A stretch of 64,000 bases of DNA from Bacteroidetes bacterium UBA2364 (GCA_002344075.1 DDTM01000086.1:11333-75332), one strand, 5' to 3'; shown: positions 50,279-59,603, counted from the first letter of the stretch. Numbers and translations are program-made. Notes: generated by a model not told the origin, from the letters alone.

Positions 50279-52222
50279 TTATTCCTTCCACCAATCCATT
50301 TTTTTCAGGGCCTTAGCTGTCAGATGAAAGGTTCCACGCAAAGGCTCTTTCACACCCATCCACCCTTCGTGCAGCAGCCATTCCAGAAGTCCATCCAGCT
50401 GATCTTCCGGCAAATCTGGAAAGGCGTTCCACATTTCTCTTGGGGTTTGCTCGGCGGCATACCGCAAGAGTTGCCTTAGCCGAGGTTCATCTTCCGAGGT
50501 TACCACTTCGGGCTTATGCCGCCCTAAGCAATGATCGCATTTCCCACACTGTAGTGCCGCTTTTTCACCAAAATACGAAAGCAGAAAATAGCGACGACAC
50601 CCAACATGGCTTGCATAGCCAATCATGTGCTTTAATCGAACCAGCGCCCTCTTTTTGGCTGCCGCAATCTGGGCTACATCCAATACAACCCGTTCGGAGC
50701 GGGCTTGAGTCAACACATACCGAAGTGCCCCATCCGGCGGAACCCAAGCCAATAGCCCACGTGATGCAAAAAATTGCAACCCACGTGCCACACGCTCTTG
50801 CGGCAATCTTGTACGCTTGGCGAGTATCCCAAGGTCTAGGCCATACCACCCCGAAAAGGCCTCTGCGTTCACCGTGCGCAAAACTGTCGTTAAAAACTCG
50901 CCCAAACGCGGGTTTTCCAAAGCGTGGGCATGAGACCGAAGCGTTTCAATGGGTTGTAAAAACCGAATTTGCCCTTGTTGGTTACGGCTGGGAACAGCCC
51001 TGATCACTTCTTTTTGAACCAAAATACCCAACGCTTGTCGAATTTTCGTAGAGCTAAATCCAGTCACTTCCTGTAAAAGCGCCATTTGCACCATTAGGGG
51101 GTCTTCGGGCAAGGAACCAATGGCCACCTGGGCCAATCCACAAAAATCTCCATACACTTTTTGCACTTCCGCAGCATTTGGGTACCCTTCTTCAAGCATC
51201 GTTTCCTGAGCTTTTACATCCTGCTGATCCCAAAGTAATACGGCAAAACTCTTCTTTCCGTCGCGCCCCGCCCGTCCTGCCTCCTGATAATATGCCTCGA
51301 TCGTCGCTGGCAAATCCACATGAATCACAAACCTAACATCGGGTTTATCTATCCCCATTCCAAAGGCATTGGTCGCAACCATCACCCGTGCAGCACCATT
51401 CATCCACGCATTTTGGGCTTTTTCTCGAACCGTTGCCGCTAAGCCCGCATGGTAGGCCTCGGCAGCAATTCCTTCTGATTGCAACCAAGATGCCCACTCC
51501 TCCACCCGCTGGCGTGTAGATGCGTAAAGGATACCACATCCAGACACTTTCCGAAGTACCTCCCGCACTTTTACCCTTTTCTGGTCTGTTCGGAATACAC
51601 TCCAGCTAATGTTTGGCCTATCAAATCCTTTAACAATTTCTTTAGGCTCGTTGAGTCCGAGATATGAACGGATTTCCTTTCGGACAATAGGAGTAGCAGT
51701 TGCCGTTACTGCAATGACAGGAGGCCCACCCAACGCTTCTCGGGCCTCTTTAATCAGCCGATACGCCGGCCGAAACTGTTCGCCCCATTCGGAGATGCAA
51801 TGTGCTTCGTCCACCGCCAGCAACCGCACAGGCAATCGTGCAGCCCGCGCCAAGAACAATTCGGTCTTTAATCTTTCTGGCGACACATAGAGCAACCGCA
51901 ATAAACCATGCTCGGCATTCGTCCATAGCTGATCTATCTCGAACGGTTTCAGCCCGCTGTGCATGGCCGCCGCACGAATCCCCCGTTGATGCAATTGTTG
52001 GACTTGATCCTGCATCAGCGCAATTAAGGGCGTAACTACCAGCGTAAAACCATCTGGATACCACAAGGCAGGCAATTGATAACACAGCGATTTACCACCG
52101 CCTGTAGGTAAAACCGCCAATACATCATGACCCGCCAAGACCCCCTTGACCACTTCGTCCTGGCCGGGACGGAGGGCCTCATAGCCCCAATACTCCTTTA
52201 GCAGTTCATGAATGGCATTCAT
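50279..52222 (-). CDS. recQ: ATP-dependent DNA helicase RecQ
   Basis: 647 residues from the ATG at 52222 (a TTG at 52255 is the only upstream alternative). The full superfamily-2 helicase set is present: LRPGQDEVV, Walker A PTGGGKS, VDEAH, AVTATAT, NISWSVF, MVATNAFGMGIDKPDVR and YYQEAGRAGRDG. A RecQ-C zinc region (GCRR, CGKCDHC) and a winged-helix part follow. It unwinds recombination intermediates, restarts forks and acts with RecJ and the RecFOR pathway. No HRDC domain is apparent; the C-terminal ~60 residues are diverged. Confidence 0.92.
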   Translation of the reverse strand: MNAIHELLKEYWGYEALRPGQDEVVKGVLAGHDVLAVLPTGGGKSLCYQLPALWYPDGFTLVVTPLIALMQDQVQQLHQRGIRAAAMHSGLKPFEIDQLWTNAEHGLLRLLYVSPERLKTELFLARAARLPVRLLAVDEAHCISEWGEQFRPAYRLIKEAREALGGPPVIAVTATATPIVRKEIRSYLGLNEPKEIVKGFDRPNISWSVFRTDQKRVKVREVLRKVSGCGILYASTRQRVEEWASWLQSEGIAAEAYHAGLAATVREKAQNAWMNGAARVMVATNAFGMGIDKPDVRFVIHVDLPATIEAYYQEAGRAGRDGKKSFAVLLWDQQDVKAQETMLEEGYPNAAEVQKVYGDFCGLAQVAIGSLPEDPLMVQMALLQEVTGFSSTKIRQALGILVQKEVIRAVPSRNQQGQIRFLQPIETLRSHAHALENPRLGEFLTTVLRTVNAEAFSGWYGLDLGILAKRTRLPQERVARGLQFFASRGLLAWVPPDGALRYVLTQARSERVVLDVAQIAAAKKRALVRLKHMIGYASHVGCRRYFLLSYFGEKAALQCGKCDHCLGRHKPEVVTSEDEPRLRQLLRYAAEQTPREMWNAFPDLPEDQLDGLLEWLLHEGWMGVKEPLRGTFHLTAKALKKMDWWKE

Positions 52223-52224
52223 AC

Positions 52225-52247
52225 CGGAAGCGCTTCCGAAATCGGAA
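52225..52247. promoter_or_regulatory. Two overlapping palindromes at the recQ start
   Basis: CGGAAGCGCTTCCG (52225-52238) and TTCCGA-AA-TCGGAA (52234-52247) are both perfect 14-bp inverted repeats that share TTCCG. They end two bases before the recQ ATG, where a ribosome would bind. Two alternative hairpins, or a bound dimer, could control recQ. Confidence 0.35.
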
Positions 52248-52378
52248 TTTAGCAACGATTCTGTGACAATTTCGTGACAACTCCTTTTTTCTTTTGTCCT
52301 AAGTTAGGGTTTGAAGTACTATTTCTCTTACAACCTCTCTCTTTTTTTACACGTCTTGAATTACATAATGGTGGGACA

Positions 52379-52415
52379 GCCAGTGCGGAATGTGGAGCCG
52401 CACTGGCCTTTTTTT
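52379..52415 (+). terminator. Strong intrinsic terminator in the leader of the pab gene
   Basis: Perfect 10-bp stem GCCAGTGCGG / CCGCACTGGC, 9-base loop, then seven T. It sits on the plus strand where no plus-strand gene precedes it, about 90 bases before the pabB start at 52503. It ends either a short RNA begun near 52260-52320 or an attenuated leader. Confidence 0.8.
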
Positions 52416-52502
52416 GAAATTATATACACACCTGCTGAATCACAGCGAAAAATCTGCCCTCTTCCCACACACGGCCTTAAATTCACGTCAAAAAAAGCCC
52501 CC

Positions 52503-54293
52503 ATGATACGCTCCGGAGGAACCCTACTGTTCGAAACTACCTATCCCGAAGTCCAACACAAACATGTGATGCTCTTTCGGAACCCCATTACTATTTATCA
52601 GGCCACCGCATTAACGGAAATACCGCATGTAATAGATCAGGCAGAGCAAGCTACACAAAATGGTTATTATGTAGCTGGTTTTTTAACATATGAAGCGGGC
52701 TATGCGTTTGTCCCTGTTCCTCAAACACCTCTCCTTCCCTCGGTACTTGCTTGGTTTGGCGTTTATAATGAACCAGAAGACCAACTGCCGGAACAACCCA
52801 TCGCGGCATTCCAGATGGGCAGTCCGCAATTTAACTGGACACCGGACCGCTATGCGATGCAGATTGAAGCCATCCGCAACCTGATTCAGGAGGGGGATGT
52901 CTATCAGATCAATTTCACCGGGAAAATATCATTTCCTTTTCAGGGAGACGCTTTTACCCTATACCAACAACTACGTCAACAACAAGCTGTCCGGTATAGC
53001 GCGTTCATACAAACCGAAACCCAGACCTTCCTTAGCCTCTCGCCCGAACTTTTTTTCCAGCGGAACGGCCAACAAATAGAGACCCGACCAATGAAGGGAA
53101 CCATCCAGCGGGGCCGAAATGTAGTTGAGGACGACTTATTCGCTGTTCAACTACAAAAAGACGAGAAATCACGGGCAGAGAACCTGATGATTGTGGATCT
53201 TTTACGCAACGACCTTTCGAAGGTTTGCATACCAGGTACTGTACAAGTCTCCTCCCTTTTTGACCTCGAAACCTACCGTAGTTTGCATCAAATGACTTCG
53301 ACCATCACAGGCGAGTTGTTTGACACCACCACCTATACAGATCTGTTTCGGGCACTTTTCCCATGCGGTTCCATAACGGGTGCCCCTAAAAAACGTGCGA
53401 TGGAGCGCATTGCCTCCTTAGAAACAGAGGCACGAGGCCTGTATTGTGGATCGGTCGGCTACATCACCCCAAACCAAAAGGCGGTTTTTAGTGTTGCCAT
53501 CCGAACAGCCGAACTCTCGGAAACACGGAGCACGCTGGGTATAGGCAGTGGCGTGGTATGGGACTCGAATGCACGAGATGAATACGAAGAATGCTTGCTC
53601 AAGGCCCGATTCCTTACCGCCCCTCCTACTTCTCCGTTTGAACTGATCGAAACCATCCGCTGGGACCATGCGGCTGCGGTTTTACTTCCCTATCACATGG
53701 AGCGCATGGAACAATCGGCGTTGTATTTTCAAATTCCCTTTCAGAAAAGGGCTTTTTACAAACAAGTTGCTTCATTTGCCTCTACACCAGCAGCACAGCA
53801 ACCTTCTCGCCTTCGGATTACACTGAAACAATCGGGCGAATGGAATTATAGCAGTAGCCCACTCCTAAAAGTGCATCCAATTACACCAAAAATTTGCGTA
53901 TCTCCTGTACGTACCCAATCTACAGATCCGTTTTACCAGCATAAGACTTCCCACCGCGCCTTATACGAGGCAGAATGGAGCCGCGCCCGTGCCAATGGTT
54001 TTTGGGAAATCATCTTTATGAACGAAAAAAACATGGTGACGGAAGGTTCTCGATCCAACATTTTTATCCGCCGGAGAGGCCGCTGGCTGACACCCCCGTG
54101 TACGTTTGGGGTTCTTCCGGGCGTTTTCCGGCGGTTCATGCTGGAACAATCCGCTTGTGTGTACGAAACCGAACTTACATTATCCGATTTGGTAAATGCC
54201 GAAGAAATCCGTCTGTGTAATGCCATCTGGCAATGGACACCACCTGTCCAACTCGTCCTTCCTGACCAACTTGATACCATAATAATACAATGA
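52503..54293 (+). CDS. pabB: Fused aminodeoxychorismate synthase (PabB) and aminodeoxychorismate lyase (PabC)
   Basis: 596 residues from the ATG at 52503; the frame is open upstream through a terminator hairpin, so earlier starts are rejected. The first ~440 residues are a chorismate-binding enzyme with RPMKGT (the Lys-bearing PabB version), CGSITGAPKKRAM and YEECLLKARF. The last ~150 form a class IV aminotransferase domain (FELIETIRWDHAA, PLP Lys in QHKTSHRALY, TEGSRSNIFI). Together they turn chorismate and glutamine-derived ammonia into p-aminobenzoate for folate. The PabA amidotransferase is elsewhere. Such fusions are known in several phyla. Confidence 0.92.
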   Translation: MIRSGGTLLFETTYPEVQHKHVMLFRNPITIYQATALTEIPHVIDQAEQATQNGYYVAGFLTYEAGYAFVPVPQTPLLPSVLAWFGVYNEPEDQLPEQPIAAFQMGSPQFNWTPDRYAMQIEAIRNLIQEGDVYQINFTGKISFPFQGDAFTLYQQLRQQQAVRYSAFIQTETQTFLSLSPELFFQRNGQQIETRPMKGTIQRGRNVVEDDLFAVQLQKDEKSRAENLMIVDLLRNDLSKVCIPGTVQVSSLFDLETYRSLHQMTSTITGELFDTTTYTDLFRALFPCGSITGAPKKRAMERIASLETEARGLYCGSVGYITPNQKAVFSVAIRTAELSETRSTLGIGSGVVWDSNARDEYEECLLKARFLTAPPTSPFELIETIRWDHAAAVLLPYHMERMEQSALYFQIPFQKRAFYKQVASFASTPAAQQPSRLRITLKQSGEWNYSSSPLLKVHPITPKICVSPVRTQSTDPFYQHKTSHRALYEAEWSRARANGFWEIIFMNEKNMVTEGSRSNIFIRRRGRWLTPPCTFGVLPGVFRRFMLEQSACVYETELTLSDLVNAEEIRLCNAIWQWTPPVQLVLPDQLDTIIIQ

Positions 54294-55054
54294 CGATACC
54301 ATATAATATAGTGGCTTTATACCATCCCCGCTTTTGCCTCTGGTTATTCCTTTCCGTTTTGCCCCTTATGGCGACCGCACAACAAACCAGAACCTACTAC
54401 TTAGACACTGCCGAAGACCTTTTTCGGGCAAACTTAGATATTACCGGCGGCGAAGAGCGTTGGCGCAGCATTTCTACCATCCGTCTGGAGGCCCAAATCT
54501 CCGGACAAATAGATGACTTCCCCCTGGAAGGAATACGCATTTCTATCTCCAAATTTCCAGGATACCGCTATGTGGAACAACAGATTCTAAACGGTGGCAT
54601 CCGCGAAACCTATAAATTACGCTACACACCAGAACGGGCATGGATTGAACAAGATGGGAAGAAGTCCCTCGTCCCACAAGACGAAAGTCCCTCTTTATTA
54701 CAGGCCAAAGAAGAGCTGGCCTTTCTCGAAGCAGGAGACCTCGAAATAGAAGCCTTTGAACGGACCTACTTTAACAACAAGCGGGTATTTAAGGTGGTCT
54801 TCACCCGACAAGAAACCACCTACACGCGGTACTACGACCGTCAAAACCTCCTTTTGGTGGCCACCGAAACCCCACTCAATGACGGATCTGTGGTGACAAC
54901 TTGGTTTAGTGATTATCGCGAGGTGAAAGGACTTTTATTCCCCTTTCAGGTTTCGGTCTTCACCCCCAACGTGAGTGGGCGGCAAATTTACCACATTTCC
55001 CGCATTGCGCTCAATATTGACGTGAATGTCTCCCAACTTTTTCTTTTCAGATAA
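54290..55054 (+). CDS. Exported LolA-like / outer-membrane lipoprotein-sorting-type protein
   Basis: 254 residues with a signal peptide ending TAQQ (about residue 32). Short hydrophobic strands with polar turns follow; the phrase LDITGGEERWRSISTIRLEA resembles the first helix and strand of LolA/LolB-like half-barrels. Its stop-to-start overlap with pabB (ATGA) is probably just tight packing. Function unknown; a lipid- or lipoprotein-carrier role is only suggested by fold impression. Confidence 0.6.
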   Translation: MTIPYNIVALYHPRFCLWLFLSVLPLMATAQQTRTYYLDTAEDLFRANLDITGGEERWRSISTIRLEAQISGQIDDFPLEGIRISISKFPGYRYVEQQILNGGIRETYKLRYTPERAWIEQDGKKSLVPQDESPSLLQAKEELAFLEAGDLEIEAFERTYFNNKRVFKVVFTRQETTYTRYYDRQNLLLVATETPLNDGSVVTTWFSDYREVKGLLFPFQVSVFTPNVSGRQIYHISRIALNIDVNVSQLFLFR

Positions 55055-55123
55055 ACATCTTTTTTGTACTTTCCATCTTAAGACTTTTGCAACCTTCAAC
55101 CCTGCATCCCTCCACCACCCGCC

Positions 55124-56341
55124 ATGCTCGACTTTTTGGGCGATCCTGCCTTCTGGCAGTACCTCAGTATTCCGTTTGTTGCAGCTTTCGTGGGTTGGTT
55201 CACCAACTGGGTAGCCATTCAGATGTTGTTTTACCCGGTAGAACCCATTGGTAAACCCCCATTCTTTGGCTGGGTGGGTATTTTACCTTCTCGTGCCGAG
55301 AAAATGGCCCAAATTACCACCAATAACACCCTCAATAAGGTGGGAACGGTAAAAGAGTTGTTCCAATCACTCGATCCCGAAAAAATTGCCCAACACATCA
55401 CCAAACTCATAGACCGCCAATTGCCGCTTTATATCGAGGAAATCATCCTCCGAGAAAATCCTACTGTTTGGGAGATGCTTCCGGAAATGGCTAAAAGTCG
55501 CATCATAGAAGAGGTACGCCTCCAATTACCCGCAACGGTACACCGGATGATGGAAGACCTTTCGGTGGATGTGGAACAGATGCTGGATGTCCACCACCTT
55601 GTATTGCATCAGGTGCTTAAAGATCGTGCCATTATCAACCGGATATTTCTATCCTGTGGTCAGAAAGAATTCAACTTTATTATCTATTCTGGCGCCATTT
55701 TAGGCTTCTTATTTGGCTTGCTTCAAATGGCCGCATGGTGGTTTTTCCCCATATGGTGGCAACTGCCTGTTTGGGGTGTTTTTGTCGGCTTTGCCACCAA
55801 TTGGGTAGCGCTTCGAATTATTTTCCAGCCATTGAACCCGCTTCAGATAGGTCCTTATGTCTTGCAAGGACTTTTCCTAAAACGCCAACATGAAGTTGCG
55901 GCCTCGTGGTCGGAAATCATTGCACAAGAAATCCTGACCGTCGAAAATGTGATCCATAATCTATTGTACGGGCCTAAATCCACCAGATCCCAAATGATCA
56001 TCCGGAAATACATTCGCAACATTGTGGATGAGGTTTCTGGAATTGCCAAACCGGTGATACAATGGATTGTGGGCCTAGAACACTACATCCATATGAAAGA
56101 AGCCGCCTCGGATCGGGTTATTTCGCTTACGGCCTCGGCCTTGGGCGATACTGAATTTAAGCGAGAAGAAGCAGCCCTCCTCAAAACCATGTTGTCGGAC
56201 CGTGTAAAAAGCCTGAGTTCCGAGTCTTTTCAGGATTTCCTACGCCCAGCTTTTCAGGAGGACGAAACCAAACTCATTATCATCGGTGGCATTTTAGGTC
56301 TTATCACGGGTATCCTTCAGTACCTGATTACCTTCGGCTGA
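55124..56341 (+). CDS. DUF445 family membrane protein
   Basis: 405 residues. The N-terminus (FVGWFTNWVAIQMLFYPVEP) and a mid-protein repeat of that motif (VGFATNWVALRIIFQPLNP) are the hallmark of DUF445/YheB proteins. Membrane helices lie at about 10-30, 195-215 and 220-240, and one at the end (IIIGGILGLITGILQYLITF). The large middle and late segments are helical and non-membrane. Bacillus YheB is linked to membrane integrity. The internal duplication suggests a two-lobed pore- or scaffold-like protein; the role is not known. Confidence 0.85.
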   Translation: MLDFLGDPAFWQYLSIPFVAAFVGWFTNWVAIQMLFYPVEPIGKPPFFGWVGILPSRAEKMAQITTNNTLNKVGTVKELFQSLDPEKIAQHITKLIDRQLPLYIEEIILRENPTVWEMLPEMAKSRIIEEVRLQLPATVHRMMEDLSVDVEQMLDVHHLVLHQVLKDRAIINRIFLSCGQKEFNFIIYSGAILGFLFGLLQMAAWWFFPIWWQLPVWGVFVGFATNWVALRIIFQPLNPLQIGPYVLQGLFLKRQHEVAASWSEIIAQEILTVENVIHNLLYGPKSTRSQMIIRKYIRNIVDEVSGIAKPVIQWIVGLEHYIHMKEAASDRVISLTASALGDTEFKREEAALLKTMLSDRVKSLSSESFQDFLRPAFQEDETKLIIIGGILGLITGILQYLITFG

Positions 56342-56426
56342 AAATCCGCCCGAACTTTGCTAAGGTTCCTAAACCAGCTTTCCGTATATTAGGATGTTCA
56401 TTCCCTAAACCCAACGTTTGTTACCT

Positions 56427-56714
56427 ATGGCAGTTGTGATTGAGCGCACACACTCCTATACGATGGAGCAGATGCGTAAAAAAATGCACTATGTAATCGA
56501 AAAATTACAATCCGAATTAGACCTTACAACCATATGGAAGGGCGATACGGTTCATTTCAGCCGGATGGGTATTGATGGAATCGTCTTTTTTGACCAGCAG
56601 AAATTAAAAATATCGGCCAAAATACCTTTCTATGTTCCGATATCGGACGCATGGCTTAAAAACGAAATTGAATCCAGAATAGACCACTACCTAAAAGAGG
56701 CGCCCGACGCCTAA
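56427..56714 (+). CDS. Polyhydroxyalkanoic acid system family-like small protein
   Basis: 95 residues from the ATG at 56427 (a TTG lies three codons upstream). The spacing and residues (AEK/IEKLQSEL, WKGDTVHFSRMGIDG, then KISAKIPF) match the short PHA-system proteins found near PHA granule genes in proteobacteria. No PHA synthase or phasin is in the window, so a link to PHA is unproven. Possible granule- or membrane-binding helper. Confidence 0.6.
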   Translation: MAVVIERTHSYTMEQMRKKMHYVIEKLQSELDLTTIWKGDTVHFSRMGIDGIVFFDQQKLKISAKIPFYVPISDAWLKNEIESRIDHYLKEAPDA

Positions 56715-56733
56715 TATCCAAATTTTTACCGAG

Positions 56734-57693
56734 ATGGAATACCGCAGACTTGGAAAATCCGGCCTACAAGTGAGTGCCCTATCTCTTGGCTCCTGGCTCA
56801 CCTTTGGGAATCAAGTTCCGGACGATGTCGCCGAATCGCTGATGGTTCATGCCTACGAAGCCGGCGTTAATTTTTTCGACAATGCCGAAGGCTATGCCAA
56901 TGGAAACGCAGAACGGGTGATGGGACAAATCCTCCGGAATCAAAAATGGGAACGATCTTCCTATGTGGTCTCGAGCAAGGTATTTTTTGGTGATGGTGGA
57001 ACCCTGCCCAACCAAACCGGCCTCAGCCGAAAGCACCTTGTGGAGGCCTGTAATGCCGCTCTGAAAAGGCTACAATTAGACTACTTAGACCTTTACTTTT
57101 GCCATCGCCCAGATCCTACTGTGCCTATGGAGGAAATCGTCTGGACGATGACCCACCTCATACAACAAGGCAAGATCTTGTATTGGGGAACCTCGGAATG
57201 GCCCGCAGACCAGATTATGGAGGCACACCTCGTATCAGCACGCGATCACTTGATTGCCCCTGTCATGGAACAGCCCCAATACAACTTGCTGGAACGGAAG
57301 CGCATGGAACAAGAATATGCCCTGCTTTTTCATAAGTACAAAATGGGCAGTACCATCTGGTCGCCACTTGCTTCTGGTCTGCTCACGGGCAAATATAACA
57401 ACGGAATTCCGCCAGAAGCCCGTATTGCAAGCAAAGACTTAGGTTGGCTACGAGACTTGGTGATGCAGCAAGATAAAATTGACAAAGCCACCGCAATCGG
57501 AAAAGTGGCCCAAGAAGCGGGCCTCTCGATGGTACATCTGGCCATTGCATGGTGTCTTCATAACCCCAATGTTAGTACGGTCATTTTGGGTGCTTCGCGG
57601 GTGGAACAATTGCTCGAAAACCTGAAGGCACTATCCGAATGCCCCAAACTAACCGCAGAAGTTTTAGATAAACTCGACCTGATTACGAAGTAA
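56734..57693 (+). CDS. Aldo/keto reductase (Kv-beta / YghZ-like)
   Basis: 319 residues of the (beta/alpha)8 NADPH-dependent family. The catalytic tetrad is visible: Asp49 and Tyr54 in FFDNAEGYANG, Lys82 in SSKVFF and His124 in FCHRPDP. The start MEYRRLGKSGLQVSALSLGSW and the cofactor loop TVILGASRVEQL fit the potassium-channel beta-subunit/YghZ branch, which reduces aldehydes such as methylglyoxal. Substrate not determined. It is the middle of a closely spaced plus-strand run. Confidence 0.88.
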   Translation: MEYRRLGKSGLQVSALSLGSWLTFGNQVPDDVAESLMVHAYEAGVNFFDNAEGYANGNAERVMGQILRNQKWERSSYVVSSKVFFGDGGTLPNQTGLSRKHLVEACNAALKRLQLDYLDLYFCHRPDPTVPMEEIVWTMTHLIQQGKILYWGTSEWPADQIMEAHLVSARDHLIAPVMEQPQYNLLERKRMEQEYALLFHKYKMGSTIWSPLASGLLTGKYNNGIPPEARIASKDLGWLRDLVMQQDKIDKATAIGKVAQEAGLSMVHLAIAWCLHNPNVSTVILGASRVEQLLENLKALSECPKLTAEVLDKLDLITK

Positions 57694-57708
57694 CCCTCCC
57701 AATTCTCC

Positions 57709-58434
57709 ATGCTAAAATACCCTCGACTTTTTATTTTTGGTCTTTATGCCACTCTCGTCTCCACCTTAGGCATTGTTTATTGCCTGTTCCGTCCCGTCAA
57801 TCCCGAGAACACATACTTCTTGGCCCGTTTATTGGGTGGGGGCTTTAAACGCATTCTGGGGGTTCGCGTCCGGATGATTAATCCCGAATACCTGACACAA
57901 CAACAACCCAATATCATCATTGGCAACCACCAATCCAATTGGGACATGTTTCTGTGGGGGTCGTTTGTCCCTAAGCGTACTGTTTCGGTCGGAAAAAAAG
58001 AAATCACTTACATCCCAATTTTCGGTCTGGTGTATTGGCTTGCCGGAAACGTAATCCTAAACCGCCAAAGCCGTGCAAAATCCACCTCACGAATGGGCCA
58101 AGCTGCGCAGCAAATTAAAGACCGCAACATCTCGTTGGCCATGTTTCCCGAAGGCACAAGAAGTCGAGGGCGCGGTTTAGGACCATTCAAAAAAGGCGCC
58201 TTTTTTACCGCCATCGAAGCACAAGTCCCGCTGGTTCCGGTTCTAAGTAGTACCTATACCGATCGGCTCAACTTCAATCGGCTCCATGCAGGTGAAATTA
58301 TCCTTAAATGTTATCCACCTATCCAGACCAATGGACTGGAAGTGAAACACATTAATGAATTGACCGAAAACACGCGGACATTTTTTTTACAAGAACTGGA
58401 CAAACTGAACAATGGAGCATATACCAACCCATAA
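57709..58434 (+). CDS. plsC: 1-acyl-sn-glycerol-3-phosphate acyltransferase
   Basis: 241 residues. The two acyltransferase motifs are intact: NHQSNWD (His74 and Asp79, the HX4D catalytic pair) and FPEGTRSRG. An N-terminal membrane segment (about 7-27) is present, as is the further conserved VPLVPVLSS. It converts lysophosphatidic acid to phosphatidic acid in phospholipid synthesis. Its end overlaps the next small membrane-protein gene by 23 bases. Confidence 0.92.
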   Translation: MLKYPRLFIFGLYATLVSTLGIVYCLFRPVNPENTYFLARLLGGGFKRILGVRVRMINPEYLTQQQPNIIIGNHQSNWDMFLWGSFVPKRTVSVGKKEITYIPIFGLVYWLAGNVILNRQSRAKSTSRMGQAAQQIKDRNISLAMFPEGTRSRGRGLGPFKKGAFFTAIEAQVPLVPVLSSTYTDRLNFNRLHAGEIILKCYPPIQTNGLEVKHINELTENTRTFFLQELDKLNNGAYTNP

Positions 58435-58792
58435 CCCCAATCCCTCCTCCATACCGGTAACCACTCCTCCACAACCCTTGCCCCGGAAGAGAAACTACCT
58501 TAGCCCGTTGAGTGGGGGCCTTATTTTGTTCTTGGATAACCTCCTATTTGGCTCAGAATTTTTTTCACTTGGGCTTAATTTACCACTAAGCATGGCCATA
58601 GGCTTTCTGGGTGCGGGCCTCGGTGTTTATTATATACAGCGAAAAAAAGAAGGAGACGCTGGAAAAACAAGCCTTCTCAAAGCTCTGATGGCAGGAGCCG
58701 TAACTGGATTCCCAACTTCCATCTCCGGCAGCATCGTTGGAACGGGCATTATGCTCCTTTCTGGCCTCTCTTGGCTGCGAAACAAAAAATGA
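58412..58792 (+). CDS. Small membrane protein, unknown function
   Basis: 126 residues. A polar Pro-rich start (IPTHNPNPSSIPVTTPPQPLP) precedes three hydrophobic segments at about 32-52, 55-73 and 88-118, with a short Lys/Glu-rich loop (IQRKKEGDAGK) between. It overlaps plsC and is followed closely by the amidase-like gene, so all three are probably co-transcribed. No family recognised. Confidence 0.55.
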   Translation: MEHIPTHNPNPSSIPVTTPPQPLPRKRNYLSPLSGGLILFLDNLLFGSEFFSLGLNLPLSMAIGFLGAGLGVYYIQRKKEGDAGKTSLLKALMAGAVTGFPTSISGSIVGTGIMLLSGLSWLRNKK

Positions 58793-58841
58793 CCCATCGC
58801 CGTTAAGAACAGATATTACCTCCACCACACTTTTCAGATAT

Positions 58842-59603
58842 ATGACTGTTTTTAATCGGACCATTTCCGAAACTACTGGGCTTCGTTTTTCGCATAGATG
58901 GCTCCTTTATTTGGCATTAATTCTATTGGCAGGTACGGTTTTTTTTGCAAAAAATCTGGTAACATTCTTCCAGCCGAGCCAGCCTGTACACGTCATAATT
59001 GATCCCAACTATCCTATTAAAGACAACGACGGCAGACAGGTCATCAATGACACCTTTCCCCTGAAAACCAATTGGGAAGTAGCCAGACGGGTCTCGGAAA
59101 TTCTGAACGATCGTTACAAAGTCTCGGTTTTGCTCTCGCGAAATGATATGGACGATCTTGTTTCTCCTGCAGATCGAGCGGCTGTGGCGAACCGAAACAA
59201 AGCCCTGCTATTGGTCCGTTTAGATGTAAATGCCAGTGTCGGAAGTGGTTATGCCGTCTTTTATGCCGATCGCTTCAAAACCGACAAAGCGGCTTCGCTC
59301 GGGCTTGTCGGGCTTAGCCAAAAAGCCGCCCACCTGTTAGACCGAAACCTTCGGGCTTCTCTGAAAGACATGATGGTGGCGAATGATGTGGCCCCGGAAC
59401 GTGACATCCCCAGTGCAGCCATAGACCGGAGTTCTTGGTTTAGCGAAGTTCCTTCTGTTACAGTCCAAATGGCAACCCTTACCAATATGTTTGATGCCTT
59501 GTACATCAATTCTGAAATGGGCCAAAATAAAACCGCAGAGGTGATTGCCCACAGTATCGTAGCTTATCTCCGTGCTACCGGAGCCTATGTAGCCGCTCCA
59601 TAA
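58842..59603 (+). CDS. Membrane-anchored N-acetylmuramoyl-L-alanine amidase-like protein lacking catalytic residues
   Basis: 253 residues from the ATG at 58842, with one membrane helix (about 19-37). The rest aligns with Amidase_3 (AmiC-type), but every zinc or catalytic position is replaced: Tyr57 for His in DPGHG (here DPNYP), Leu74 for Glu in REKD (FPLKT), Asp128 for His in SIHA (VRLDVNA), and Gln209 for Glu in ILVE (VTVQM). Flanking fold residues are kept (IIDP, EVARRV, EVPSV, LTN). It cannot cleave peptidoglycan by the known mechanism. A structural or regulatory pseudoenzyme role is inferred. Confidence 0.78.
   Translation: MTVFNRTISETTGLRFSHRWLLYLALILLAGTVFFAKNLVTFFQPSQPVHVIIDPNYPIKDNDGRQVINDTFPLKTNWEVARRVSEILNDRYKVSVLLSRNDMDDLVSPADRAAVANRNKALLLVRLDVNASVGSGYAVFYADRFKTDKAASLGLVGLSQKAAHLLDRNLRASLKDMMVANDVAPERDIPSAAIDRSSWFSEVPSVTVQMATLTNMFDALYINSEMGQNKTAEVIAHSIVAYLRATGAYVAAP

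Noticed and set aside
56427..56714. Evidence for a PHA gene cluster together with hbd
   Set aside because: Only one small PHA-system-like protein and a distant dehydrogenase are present; no synthase, phasin or reductase.
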